64,000 bases of DNA, taken from positions 4,892-68,891 of the forward strand of contig CAVRBW010000008.1 of NCBI GenBank assembly GCA_963719325.1. The letters run 5' to 3'. The translations under genes were made by a program, and so were the position numbers. Below the pieces are notes generated by a model, which was not told where the DNA came from, did not search any database, and saw nothing but the letters and a program-made list of their open reading frames with translations. Every line of letters begins with the position of its first letter. Position 1 is the first letter of the stretch. This DNA is from DATBLE01 sp963719325. GTDB lineage: Bacteria; Actinomycetota; Thermoleophilia; Gaiellales; Gaiellaceae. Below, in pieces: positions 54,404-64,000 of the stretch.

Positions 54404-55756
54404 CTAGTCAGCTTCGGTCGATGGCTCGCTGAGCCCCGCCCGGACCGCCTCTCGAACGCTTTCGACCTCGGCCACCGCGAGCGTGGCGCGATTCGGCGTC
54501 CCCTTCGGGGCGAGCACCGATCGGAAGCCCAGCTTGGCGCATTCTTCGAGCCTGCGCTCGGCCTGCGTGGCCGCGCGAAGCCGGCCGGTCAAGCCCAACT
54601 CGCCGAACGCGGCCAGGCCGTCCTTGACCGCCACGCCCCGCGAGGCCGAGGCGATCGCGAGCGCCACGGCGAGATCCGCGCCGGGCTCGTCGATGCGAAC
54701 TCCGCCCGCGACGTTGACGAAAACGTCCGCGCTACCGAGCGACAGACGCGCGTGGCGGGCGAGCACCGCGACGATCATCGCCAACCGCTTCGGGTCGACC
54801 CCAGTCGCGACGCGGCGAGGCATCGCCAGGTCGGTCGGCGCTACGAGCGCCTGGATCTCGAGCAGGATCGGCCGCGTTCCTTCGAGCGCACAGGCGACCG
54901 CGGCGCCGATTTCGCCTGTCTCGCTCCGGCCGAACAGCTCCGAGGGATCGGGTACCCCCACGAGCCCCGCGCCCGTCATCTCGAAGACACCGAGCTCGTT
55001 CGTCGAGCCGAATCGATTCTTGGCGGCGCGCAGGATGCGGTGGGCGCGATAACGGTCACCCTCGAACTGCAGCACGCAGTCGACGAGGTGCTCGAGGACG
55101 CGCGGCCCGGCGACGCTGCCGTCCTTGGTGACGTGCCCGACGAGGAAGATCGCCACCCCGTTCTCCTTCGCGACGCGCAGGAGCCGTGCTGCTGCCTCTC
55201 GTACCTGTGCGACCGAACCGGGCGCAGAGCCGAGCTCGGCGGCGTACAGCGTCTGCACGGAGTCGATCACGCAGACCTCCGGGCGCTCGCGCTCCAGCGT
55301 CGCGCACACGGTCTCGAGCTCGGTCTCGGCGAGGATTTCGACCGCCGCCGCACCGCCCAGACGACCGGCGCGTAGGTTGACCTGGGCGGGCGACTCCTCC
55401 CCGGTGACGAGCAGGACGCGCCGCTCGGTGCTCATCGCCCGCAAGGCCATCAGCAGCAGCGTCGACTTCCCGACACCGGGCTCGCCGCCGACGAGCACGA
55501 GCGAGGCGGGAACGAGCCCACCGCCCAGCACGCGATCGAGCTCGGAAACACCGGTCGGGATACGCTCCGCCTCTTCGGCCTCGACGTCGACGAGGCGGAG
55601 GAGCGGCCGGGCGGCGGCGACTCCGGGTCGGGAGTCGGTCTTCGACTCCTCGACGAGGGTGCCGAACTCGCCGCATCCCGGGCAGCGGCCGAACCAGCGT
55701 CCCGACGAGTAGCCGCACGCCGAGCAAGCAAAGAGAGAAGGCGCCGCCTTGGCCAT
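54404..55756 (-). CDS. radA: DNA repair protein RadA
   Basis: A 450-residue RadA/Sms. An N-terminal zinc finger (CSACGYSS and CPGCGEFG) is followed by the RecA-like ATPase with Walker A GEPGVGKSTLL, the RadA motif KNRFGSTNELGVFEM and a C-terminal Lon-protease-like domain. It promotes branch migration in recombination. ATG 55756 opens the zinc finger. Length is normal. Confidence 0.96.
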   Translation of the reverse strand: MAKAAPSLFACSACGYSSGRWFGRCPGCGEFGTLVEESKTDSRPGVAAARPLLRLVDVEAEEAERIPTGVSELDRVLGGGLVPASLVLVGGEPGVGKSTLLLMALRAMSTERRVLLVTGEESPAQVNLRAGRLGGAAAVEILAETELETVCATLERERPEVCVIDSVQTLYAAELGSAPGSVAQVREAAARLLRVAKENGVAIFLVGHVTKDGSVAGPRVLEHLVDCVLQFEGDRYRAHRILRAAKNRFGSTNELGVFEMTGAGLVGVPDPSELFGRSETGEIGAAVACALEGTRPILLEIQALVAPTDLAMPRRVATGVDPKRLAMIVAVLARHARLSLGSADVFVNVAGGVRIDEPGADLAVALAIASASRGVAVKDGLAAFGELGLTGRLRAATQAERRLEECAKLGFRSVLAPKGTPNRATLAVAEVESVREAVRAGLSEPSTEAD

Positions 55757-55836
55757 GCGGCCAGTCTACGGAGCGGACCCGACGCGACTCTGCGCCGGGT
55801 CCGTGACGATTCTTTGACCGCCTTCGGCTCTTCGGG

Positions 55837-55947
55837 CCATGTCGTGGGGACAGGCCCTGGGCCGCGGCCGGTTCAGACGATCGAGCACTCGTCCAGGCCG
55901 TTTGCGCGGTTCGCAGCCATGTCCCAGGGACTGTCCCTGGGACATGG
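55837..55947. repeat. REP-like element E4 with a near-perfect 31-base palindrome
   Basis: Bases 55917-55931 and 55933-55947 are exact reverse complements around a single T (core GTCCCAGGGAC). A degenerate copy lies at 55837-55863. Bases 55839-55863 match, in reverse, 28568-28592 of E2 with two differences. The element fills about half of the 208-bp gap between radA and the next gene; the rest shows nothing. Confidence 0.75.
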
Positions 55948-55964
55948 CCGCGGGTGACAAGCGG

Positions 55965-56462
55965 CTATTCGGTCGCGTTCGGGTCTTCGTGCTCGGCGAG
56001 GCGCAGCGATCCCTTTTGCACCGCCTGGAGGTGCCGCTCCTGGATCGGCATCGCCCAGTCGGCCAGGTCGAGCGTCTCACGGTCGCCCGCGCGTTTCGCC
56101 ATCGTCTGGACGATCGACCAGTGGCCGACCTCGCCGGCCTCGGCCATCGTCAGGAACTCGAACCCGTCGAGTGCGTCGGCGTCGTTCCCCAGGTAGGTCC
56201 GCATCATCTCGGTCGCCTCCTGCTTGACCTCGCGCGCCTTCTCGAGGATCGCCGTCTTCTTGCCGTCGAGCTCGCCGGCTCGATCCGTGCACCGTTCCTC
56301 GGTCTGCGCAGCCTCGTCGTGCATCCGCTCGAGCGCCTGGACGAGCTCGTCGTCGCCTTCCTCCGCGACCAGCCCCTTGACCTTGTCGGTCGCGCCCTGG
56401 GCCGCCATCGCCAGCCCGAGCACCTCGCCGAGCTTGCTTTCGAGCACTGTCAGCTCCGCCAT
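55965..56462 (-). CDS. Helical protein of unknown function, ferritin-like layout
   Basis: A 165-residue, strongly acidic and mostly helical protein from ATG 56462, preceded by AAAGGGGGGCG. Glu/Asp/His-rich helices (LVQALERMHDEAAQTEE, EVGHWSIVQTMAKRAGD, IQERHLQAVQKGSLRLAE) resemble the four-helix DUF892/ferritin-like group. Metal binding is possible but unproven. Confidence 0.65.
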   Translation of the reverse strand: MAELTVLESKLGEVLGLAMAAQGATDKVKGLVAEEGDDELVQALERMHDEAAQTEERCTDRAGELDGKKTAILEKAREVKQEATEMMRTYLGNDADALDGFEFLTMAEAGEVGHWSIVQTMAKRAGDRETLDLADWAMPIQERHLQAVQKGSLRLAEHEDPNATE

Positions 56463-56537
56463 CGTCGCCCCCCTTTGTCGCGTGTGGACGTGGGGCATAC
56501 CCAAAGTTGCGCGGACTATTCGTGGGAAGTCGAGGCG

Positions 56538-56559
56538 GGCCGCCCGCAAACGGGCGGCC
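56538..56559 (-). terminator. Terminator-like hairpin after the cupredoxin-like gene
   Basis: GGCCGCCCG and CGGGCGGCC pair around CAAA, 15 bases after the stop at 56575. There is no T-run. Confidence 0.5.
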
Positions 56560-56574
56560 GCCGGCAAGAACGCG

Positions 56575-57048
56575 CTACGAGACGGTGACGATCGCGCGCA
56601 ACACGTAGTCGTCGCCGATCGTCTCCATACCCTCCATGTAGTCCTCGCCCGCCTTGGTGGTGAGCCTGTAGACGCCCTTCGCCGGGAAGGTGACCTTCAC
56701 CGTGGCGCCCATGCGGCCCATCATCCCGTGAGCGAACGCGGGGCTCGGGTTCATCATGCCTGGGCCCATCGTGCCAGGGCTGGCGAGCTGAACGACGATC
56801 CGAGGGCCGGAGGTCTTGACCAGCTGGTGGGGCATCACGTCGTTGTTCTTGACCAGGAGCGTGCCGCCTCTGGCGAGTTGAATCCGCTGGACGGGCTTGT
56901 ACGAGCTGCCGTTCAGTGACCAGGTATGGCAGCCGCGCAGCTGGTGGCGGATCACGAGCGTCGCTGACCTCGGTGCTGCCTGAGCGGCGAGCGCAGAGGC
57001 GGCGAGCGCCGTGACGACAAGAGAGAGCGTGACGCTGGCGAGCTTCAT
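56575..57048 (-). CDS. Secreted cupredoxin-like protein, Met/His-rich
   Basis: A 157-residue exported protein. The signal peptide is MKLASVTLSLVVTALAASALA, and AAGGAGTTCCCT precedes ATG 57048. GCHTWSLNG, KNNDVMPHQLV and a late GVYRLTTKAGEDYMEGM resemble the His/Met copper-site surroundings of cupredoxins. A Met/His cluster (GTMGPGMMNPSPAFAHGMMGRMG region) suggests metal binding. The single cysteine sits early, unlike in a classic type-1 site, so the copper site is uncertain. Confidence 0.72.
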   Translation of the reverse strand: MKLASVTLSLVVTALAASALAAQAAPRSATLVIRHQLRGCHTWSLNGSSYKPVQRIQLARGGTLLVKNNDVMPHQLVKTSGPRIVVQLASPGTMGPGMMNPSPAFAHGMMGRMGATVKVTFPAKGVYRLTTKAGEDYMEGMETIGDDYVLRAIVTVS

Positions 57049-57190
57049 AGGGAACTCCTTCGATATCGCGGTCGCCTGAAGACGGGAGTGTCCCCGCGCA
57101 TGATCAGAATTGCGTCCGCGACGCTACCGACCGCGTGTCGGTACTTCGCCGCTCAGCTCGTCAGCGGTTTCGAGAAGCCTGCTCGCCCCG

Positions 57191-59728
<2,538 letters not shown>

Positions 59729-59759
59729 GTCTGAAGGCCATTGTACCCAAGCACCCCCT

Positions 59760-59825
59760 CCTCTCCGTCAGTGCCGCCGGGCCAAGCCCGGCGGCACGAC
59801 GACAGGCGTTTGGCCTCTCCGTCAG
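59760..59825. repeat. Direct repeats around a 12-bp hairpin between clpC and the Rrf2 gene
   Basis: CCTCTCCGTCAG occurs at 59760-59771 and 59814-59825. Between them 59771-59782 and 59786-59797 form a perfect 12-bp stem with the loop CAA. It lies in the 136-bp divergent promoter region, so it may be a regulatory site or another paired-repeat element. Confidence 0.6.
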
Positions 59826-59864
59826 CGCACTCTCGGTGTTGGTGGCCTCGGTCAGAATGGCCGG

Positions 59865-60326
59865 GTGCGCGTCTCCGCCAAAGCCGATTACGCCCTCAGG
59901 GCATGCGTCGAGCTGGCCGCGACCGAGGAGACCGGGCCGATCAAGGGCGAGCGGATCGCCCAGGCCCAGGCGATTCCGCTCAAGTTCCTCGAGAACATCC
60001 TCGGTGACCTGCGGATGGCGGGGCTCGTCCGCAGCCAGCGTGGTGCGGAGGGCGGCTACTGGCTTGCCCGACCTCCTGCGGAGATCACGCTTGCCGAGGT
60101 GATTCGCTCGGTCGAAGGGCCGCTCGCGAACGTTCGCGGCGTGCGACCCGAGAGTGTCGAGTACACGGGCTCAGCCGAGCCGATGCGGGACGTCTGGATC
60201 GCGGTGCGCGCCAGCCTCCGATCGATTCTCGAGAAGGTGACGCTCGCCGACGTCGCCGCCGGCGAGCTACCCGACGTCGTTCGAAGCCTGGTCGCCGATC
60301 CGGAGGCCTGGGCACCTCATCCGTAA
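59865..60326 (+). CDS. Rrf2-family transcriptional regulator
   Basis: A 153-residue Rrf2 regulator. RVSAKADYALRACVELA opens the domain, and RSQRGAEGGYWLARPPAEITLAEVIR contains the winged-helix wing. Only one cysteine is present, so it lacks the three-cysteine iron-sulfur site of IscR/NsrR. It resembles the cysteine-metabolism regulator CymR. It converges with the sulfate transport operon, which fits a role in sulfur control. Confidence 0.88.
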   Translation: MRVSAKADYALRACVELAATEETGPIKGERIAQAQAIPLKFLENILGDLRMAGLVRSQRGAEGGYWLARPPAEITLAEVIRSVEGPLANVRGVRPESVEYTGSAEPMRDVWIAVRASLRSILEKVTLADVAAGELPDVVRSLVADPEAWAPHP

Positions 60327-60354
60327 CGTGCGGCAGGGCGTCCGGGACGCGCGC

Positions 60355-61332
60355 TTACGCGGCCGTACTGCGCTGCTTGGCCGCGAAGGTCGTCTGCTTC
60401 GTCGGGCGAACGTAGACGATCTGACCGACGTCGAGCTCGAGGCCTGCAGCCTCCTCGCGGCTCAATTGGGCGGACAGCGGCTCGCCGTCGTCGCGGACGA
60501 GCTCGACCCGGACCTCGAAGCCCAGGTGGACGAGCCGGAGGACCATCGCCTCTCTCGTCGTCCCGTTCGGCACGAGCGACAACTCCAGGTCGTGCGGCCG
60601 GACGAAGGCTTCACCCAGGCGGTTGACCGAGCCGACGAAGCCCATCACGAACTCGTTCGCAGGATGCTCGTACAGCTCGACCGGCCCGGCGATCTGCTCG
60701 ATCCGGCCACGGTTCATCACCGCAACCGTCTCGGCGACCTCCATCGCCTCCTCTTGGTCGTGCGTGACGATCACGGTGGTCGTGTGCGTCTCGTCGTGTA
60801 AACGCCGGAGCCAGACCCGCAGCTCCTTGCGGACCCGTGCATCGAGGGCCCCGAAGGGCTCGTCCAGGAGCAGCACCTTCGGCTCGACGGCGAGCGCGCG
60901 GGCAAGCCCCATGCGCTGTCGCTGGCCGCCGGAGAGCTGGGCCGGGTAGCGGGAGGCAAGCCCAGGCAGCTGGACGAGCTCGAGCAGCTGCGCGACGCGC
61001 TCCTTGATCTCGGCCTTCGGCCGCTTGCGGATCTTCAACCCGAACGCGACGTTCTCCCACACGGTCATGTGCTTGAAGGCCGCGTAGTGCTGGAAGACGA
61101 AGCCGATCCCGCGGTCCTGCGGCGGCTGTCCGGTGACGTCCGCGTCGGCGATGCGGATGGTGCCCGCATCCGGCCGCTCCAGACCCGCGACGATGCGGAG
61201 CAACGTCGACTTGCCGCTGCCGCTGGGGCCGAGCAGCGCGACCAGCGACCCCTGCGGCACGTCCAGCGAGACGCTGTCGAGCGCAACGAAGTCGCCGAAC
61301 CGCTTCGAGACGTTGTGGATCGAGATTCCCAT
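60355..61332 (-). CDS. cysA: Sulfate/thiosulfate ABC transporter ATP-binding protein
   Basis: A 325-residue ATPase. Walker A is LLGPSGSGKSTLLR, FVFQHYAAFKHMTVWENVAFGL is a CysA hallmark, the signature is LSGGQRQRMGLARAL, Walker B LLLDEPFGALDARVR, and the C-terminal TOBE region includes GFVGSVNRLGEAFVRPHDLEL. ATG 61332 shares one base with the cysW stop. It powers sulfate import. Confidence 0.95.
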   Translation of the reverse strand: MGISIHNVSKRFGDFVALDSVSLDVPQGSLVALLGPSGSGKSTLLRIVAGLERPDAGTIRIADADVTGQPPQDRGIGFVFQHYAAFKHMTVWENVAFGLKIRKRPKAEIKERVAQLLELVQLPGLASRYPAQLSGGQRQRMGLARALAVEPKVLLLDEPFGALDARVRKELRVWLRRLHDETHTTTVIVTHDQEEAMEVAETVAVMNRGRIEQIAGPVELYEHPANEFVMGFVGSVNRLGEAFVRPHDLELSLVPNGTTREAMVLRLVHLGFEVRVELVRDDGEPLSAQLSREEAAGLELDVGQIVYVRPTKQTTFAAKQRSTAA

Positions 61333-62153
61333 CAGACGGCTTCCTCTCTGATCCGTCCGCCCTGCGACGAGGGCGAACCGGGTCGAATCACGGTCATGGT
61401 CACGAGGACGATCACTGCGATCAGTGCCAGTACCAGCGAGATCGCGTATGCGCCGGACAGGTCGAAGCTCTCGTAGCGCTCTTGCACCCGGAGGGTGGCG
61501 GTCTCGGTCTTGCCTTGGAGCCGACCCGAGACCACGGCGACGGCGCCGTATTCGCCCAGGCAGCGCGCGGTGGTGAGGATCACGCCGTAGATCACGGCCC
61601 AGCGGATCGAGGGCAGCGTGATCCGCCAGAAGGTCTGCCATCCTCCGGCGCCCAGCGTGCGGGCCGCCTGTTCCTGCTCGTCGCCGACCTCGCGGAGGGT
61701 CGGCACGACCTCGCGCGCGACGAACGGAACGGAGACGAAGACGGTCGCGAGCACCATCGACGGCAGCGCGAAGAGCACCTGGACGTCGTGGCGCGAGAGC
61801 CAGCTGCCGAACCAGCCCTGGCGACCGTAGAGCAGGAAGAGGGCCAGGCCGACGACGACCGGCGAGAGCGCGAGCGGCAGGTCGATGAATGCGTTCAGCA
61901 GACCTTTGCCCGGGAACTTCCGCCTGACGATCGCAAGCGCGCAGACGACGCCGAAGACCGTGTTCACCGGCACCGCGATCGCCGCGATGATCAGCGTCAG
62001 CTCGAAGGCGTGCACCGTGTCGGGCGAGGAGAGCGCGTTCCACGCGGGCTCGAAACCGTGCTCGAACGTGCGCCAGAAGACGATCGCGAGCGGTCCGATC
62101 AGGATCGCCAGGAGGTAGACGATCGCGACCGCGCGAGGGACGTATCTACCCAC
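61332..62153 (-). CDS. cysW: Sulfate ABC transporter permease CysW
   Basis: A 273-residue permease with six helices. FPGKGLLNAFIDLPLALSPVVVGLALFLLYG and the loop EQEQAARTLGAGGWQTFWRITLPSIRW are CysW-like. GTG 62153 overlaps the cysT stop by 8 bases; the frame is open further upstream. It pairs with CysT. Confidence 0.93.
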   Translation of the reverse strand: MGRYVPRAVAIVYLLAILIGPLAIVFWRTFEHGFEPAWNALSSPDTVHAFELTLIIAAIAVPVNTVFGVVCALAIVRRKFPGKGLLNAFIDLPLALSPVVVGLALFLLYGRQGWFGSWLSRHDVQVLFALPSMVLATVFVSVPFVAREVVPTLREVGDEQEQAARTLGAGGWQTFWRITLPSIRWAVIYGVILTTARCLGEYGAVAVVSGRLQGKTETATLRVQERYESFDLSGAYAISLVLALIAVIVLVTMTVIRPGSPSSQGGRIREEAV

Positions 62154-62978
62154 GCTCGTGCCTCGTCGTGAAGTGGCGGATGCCTCCGATCGAGAGCAGG
62201 AGGGCAAACGACAGCGCGAGCAGGACGACCGCCGCCGCCGACGCGCCCGTCTGGTCGCCGCTCTCGATGCGGCCGAAGATGTAGACGGACGAGACCTCCG
62301 TCTTGTACGGCAGGTTGCCGGTGATGATCACGAGCGACCCGAACTCGCCCACAGCCTTCGCGAACGCGAGCGCGACCCCGGAGAGGATCCCAGGCAGGAT
62401 GTTCGGCAAGACGATCCGGCGGAACGTCGTCACCTCGGAGGCGCCGAGCGACCGGGCGGCGTGCTCCATCTCCGCGTCGAGCTCCTGGAGCACGGGCTGC
62501 ACGGTTCGGACGACGAAGGGCAGCGTGACGAACATCAGCGCGAACACGATTGCCGTCCGGGTGTACGCGACGTTCGTGCCGATCGGCGAACGAGGCCCGT
62601 AGAGGGCGAGGAGCGTCAGCCCGGCGACGATCGTCGGCAGGGCGAACGGCAAGTCGATGACGGCGTTCATCACCGACTTCCCGGGAAAGTCGTCCCGGAC
62701 GAGCACCCAGGCCGTGACCGTGCCGAGCACGGCGTTCAGCACCGAGACGACGAGCGAGGCAAGAAGCGTGAGCTTCAGCGCGGCCACGGCCTGCGGGCTC
62801 GAGACCGCATCCCAGAAGCCGCCGGCGCCTTCCTGCGTCGACTGCCAGGTCAGGGCTGCGAGCGGCAGCACGACCAGTACCGAGATGAAGGTCGTGACGA
62901 AGCCGAGGGAGAGGGCGTGCCGGCCTTCTCCCGTTCCGAGCGCCCGATGCGCCCGATCGCGGTGACGGCGCTAGCCAG
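62146..62978 (-). CDS. cysT: Sulfate ABC transporter permease CysT, probable CTG start and frameshift
   Basis: The permease core has FPGKSVMNAVIDLPFALPTIVAGLTLLALYG, the loop EMEHAARSLGASEVTTFRRIVLPNILPG and AVGEFGSLVIITGN. The frame from GTG 62871 starts in the middle of the first helix. Upstream, SLGFVTTFISVLVV continues that helix, and further up ASAVTAIGRIGRSEREKAG reads in another frame; one missing C near 62922 joins them. This N-terminus begins at CTG 62978, five bases after GGAGG, and overlaps the binding-protein stop. Both features need read-level confirmation. Confidence 0.85.
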
Positions 62979-63969
62979 TTACGCCTCCGATCCTCTTCTC
63001 GATCCCGGCCATGACCCCGCTGTCCGGATCGAAGAAGTCCTTCTGCACCTTCGTCCAGCCGCCGAGGCCGAGCTGGTTGATCGTGAACTGGCCGGGTCGC
63101 ACCGGGAACTTCTTCCGGTTGGCTTCGAGGACGGCCTTGACGATCGGCCGGTAGCCGCGGTCGGCGAACACCTGCTGGGCGGCGGGCGTCTTCAGGAAGC
63201 GGATGAACAGGTTCGCCTTGTCCTTGTTGGAGCTGTTCTTGAGGACGGCGATCGGGTTCTCGATCAGGATCGTCGAGCGCGGGATCACGTACTGCAGCTT
63301 CTGGCCGGCGAGCTGCGCGCCGATCGCCTCGTTCTCGTAGGTGAGCAGGACGTCTCCCTTGCCGGACAGGAAGGTGTTCAGCGAGTCGCGGGCGCTCTTG
63401 TCCTGAACCGCGACGTGCCGGAAGAGCTGGAGCAGCTTCGCCTGCGCCTGCGCCCTGGTCTTCCCGAGCTTGAGCCACGCTCCGTACGCCGCCATCACGT
63501 TCCAGCGGGCGCCGCCCGAGGTGAACGGGTTCGGCGTGATCACCTGGACGCCGGGCTTGAGGAGATCGTCCCAGGTCTTGATGTGCTTCGGATTGCCGTC
63601 GCGAACCGCAAAGGCGACGAGCGAGTCGGTAACGATCCCCTTGTAGGACTGCTTGTCCCACTTGCCGTCGACGAGCCCCGCCTTGACGAGCGTGTCCACG
63701 TCGGGCCCGAGCGAGAGGGCGACGATGTCGGCCTGGAGACCGGCCTGCACCGCCCGCGCCTGGTCACCGGAGGCGCCGTACGACTGGGTAAAGCTCACGC
63801 CGCTTCCCGCCGGCGTGCCCTGGAACATCGGGATCAGCTTCGCGTACGCCTCGCGCGGCGTCGAGTAGGCGACGAGCGACAGCTTGACGTCCTTGCCCGA
63901 GGCGCCGGCCACTGCGCTGAGGCCGAGGGTCAGCGCAAGCGCGATAACAGCAAACCAAATACGCTTCAT
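62971..63969 (-). CDS. Sulfate-binding protein of the ABC importer
   Basis: A 332-residue Sbp/CysP-type protein with signal peptide MKRIWFAVIALALTLGLSA. VAYSTPREAYAKLIPMF, QSYGASGDQARAV, TPNPFTSGGARWNVMAAYGAW and YENEAIGAQ form the sulfate pocket of the family. AAGGAAAACAG precedes ATG 63969. It heads the operon with cysT, cysW and cysA; the 31 bases left in the window upstream show only an AT-rich stretch. Confidence 0.94.
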   Translation of the reverse strand: MKRIWFAVIALALTLGLSAVAGASGKDVKLSLVAYSTPREAYAKLIPMFQGTPAGSGVSFTQSYGASGDQARAVQAGLQADIVALSLGPDVDTLVKAGLVDGKWDKQSYKGIVTDSLVAFAVRDGNPKHIKTWDDLLKPGVQVITPNPFTSGGARWNVMAAYGAWLKLGKTRAQAQAKLLQLFRHVAVQDKSARDSLNTFLSGKGDVLLTYENEAIGAQLAGQKLQYVIPRSTILIENPIAVLKNSSNKDKANLFIRFLKTPAAQQVFADRGYRPIVKAVLEANRKKFPVRPGQFTINQLGLGGWTKVQKDFFDPDSGVMAGIEKRIGGVTG

Positions 63970-64000
63970 CTGTTTTCCTTATCTCTCTATATTTCCTACT

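Overview
The window is a 64 kb piece of a very GC-rich genome with short intergenic gaps, many GTG, TTG and apparently CTG starts, and long runs of genes overlapping by 1-8 bases. The gene content (single-domain sugar ABC ATPase with an iol operon, CarD, ClpC, RadA, IspD/IspF, a CydABDC set, Rrf2 plus sulfate transport) suggests a soil or sediment actinobacterium, probably in the Thermoleophilia (Gaiellales/Solirubrobacterales-like). That placement rests on protein style and gene order, not on a marker tree. At least nine genes carry single-base frameshifts, which looks like a long-read or metagenomic assembly with residual indels rather than mass pseudogenisation.

Region 1 (1-7.5 kb): a leftward redox operon (response regulator, histidine kinase, small anchored protein, ApbE flavin transferase, ferric-reductase-like membrane protein, NuoF-like protein cut by the window edge). 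It is divergent from a small membrane protein and a two-propeller secreted protein.

Region 2 (7.5-35.7 kb): a carbon-acquisition island. A LacI regulator and a perfect TGTAAGCGCTTACA operator precede a rightward inositol operon (iolG, Tat-exported sugar-binding protein, permease, ATPase, iolD, iolB, iolE, transaldolase-family protein). Facing it is a leftward operon with a second ABC importer, a glycerophosphodiester phosphodiesterase, an inositol monophosphatase, a second LacI and a sulfatase-fold enzyme. A Gfo/Idh dehydrogenase, glpD and glpK follow. Then comes a third ABC importer whose operon ends in a CehA-type PHP hydrolase and whose promoter carries two more copies of the LacI operator. 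Together these could import glycerophosphodiesters such as glycerophosphoinositol, split them, and send inositol to the iol pathway and glycerol or glycerol-3-phosphate to GlpK/GlpD. This integrated reading is inference.

Region 3 (35.7-47.5 kb): oxidoreductases, small and secreted proteins, the cydABDC terminal oxidase operon, a CpsB-like PHP phosphatase and a short MutY.

Region 4 (47.5-51.7 kb): a response regulator, a histidine kinase, an 81-residue protein and an AhpD-like peroxidase form one operon. In the AhpD-like gene the second cysteine of the CxxC redox motif is encoded by an in-frame TGA. The frame continues uninterrupted to a family-like C-terminus, and a hairpin with a G-starting loop lies 17 nt after the TGA, so this is a strong candidate selenoprotein and the most striking item here. 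A secreted beta-propeller and a MarR regulator follow.

Region 5 (51.6-64 kb): housekeeping genes (ispF, PHP phosphatase, ispD, carD, radA, clpC), a secreted cupredoxin-like protein, an Rrf2 regulator, and a leftward sulfate ABC transport operon (binding protein, cysT, cysW, cysA).

Four dispersed REP-like elements (14.5, 28.5, 41.2 and 55.9 kb), each built from two copies of a palindromic motif, sit between or at the edges of genes; those at 28.5 and 55.9 kb share a 25-base segment. No tRNA, rRNA, CRISPR array or transposase was recognised, and no stretch longer than about 300 bases lacks a gene.
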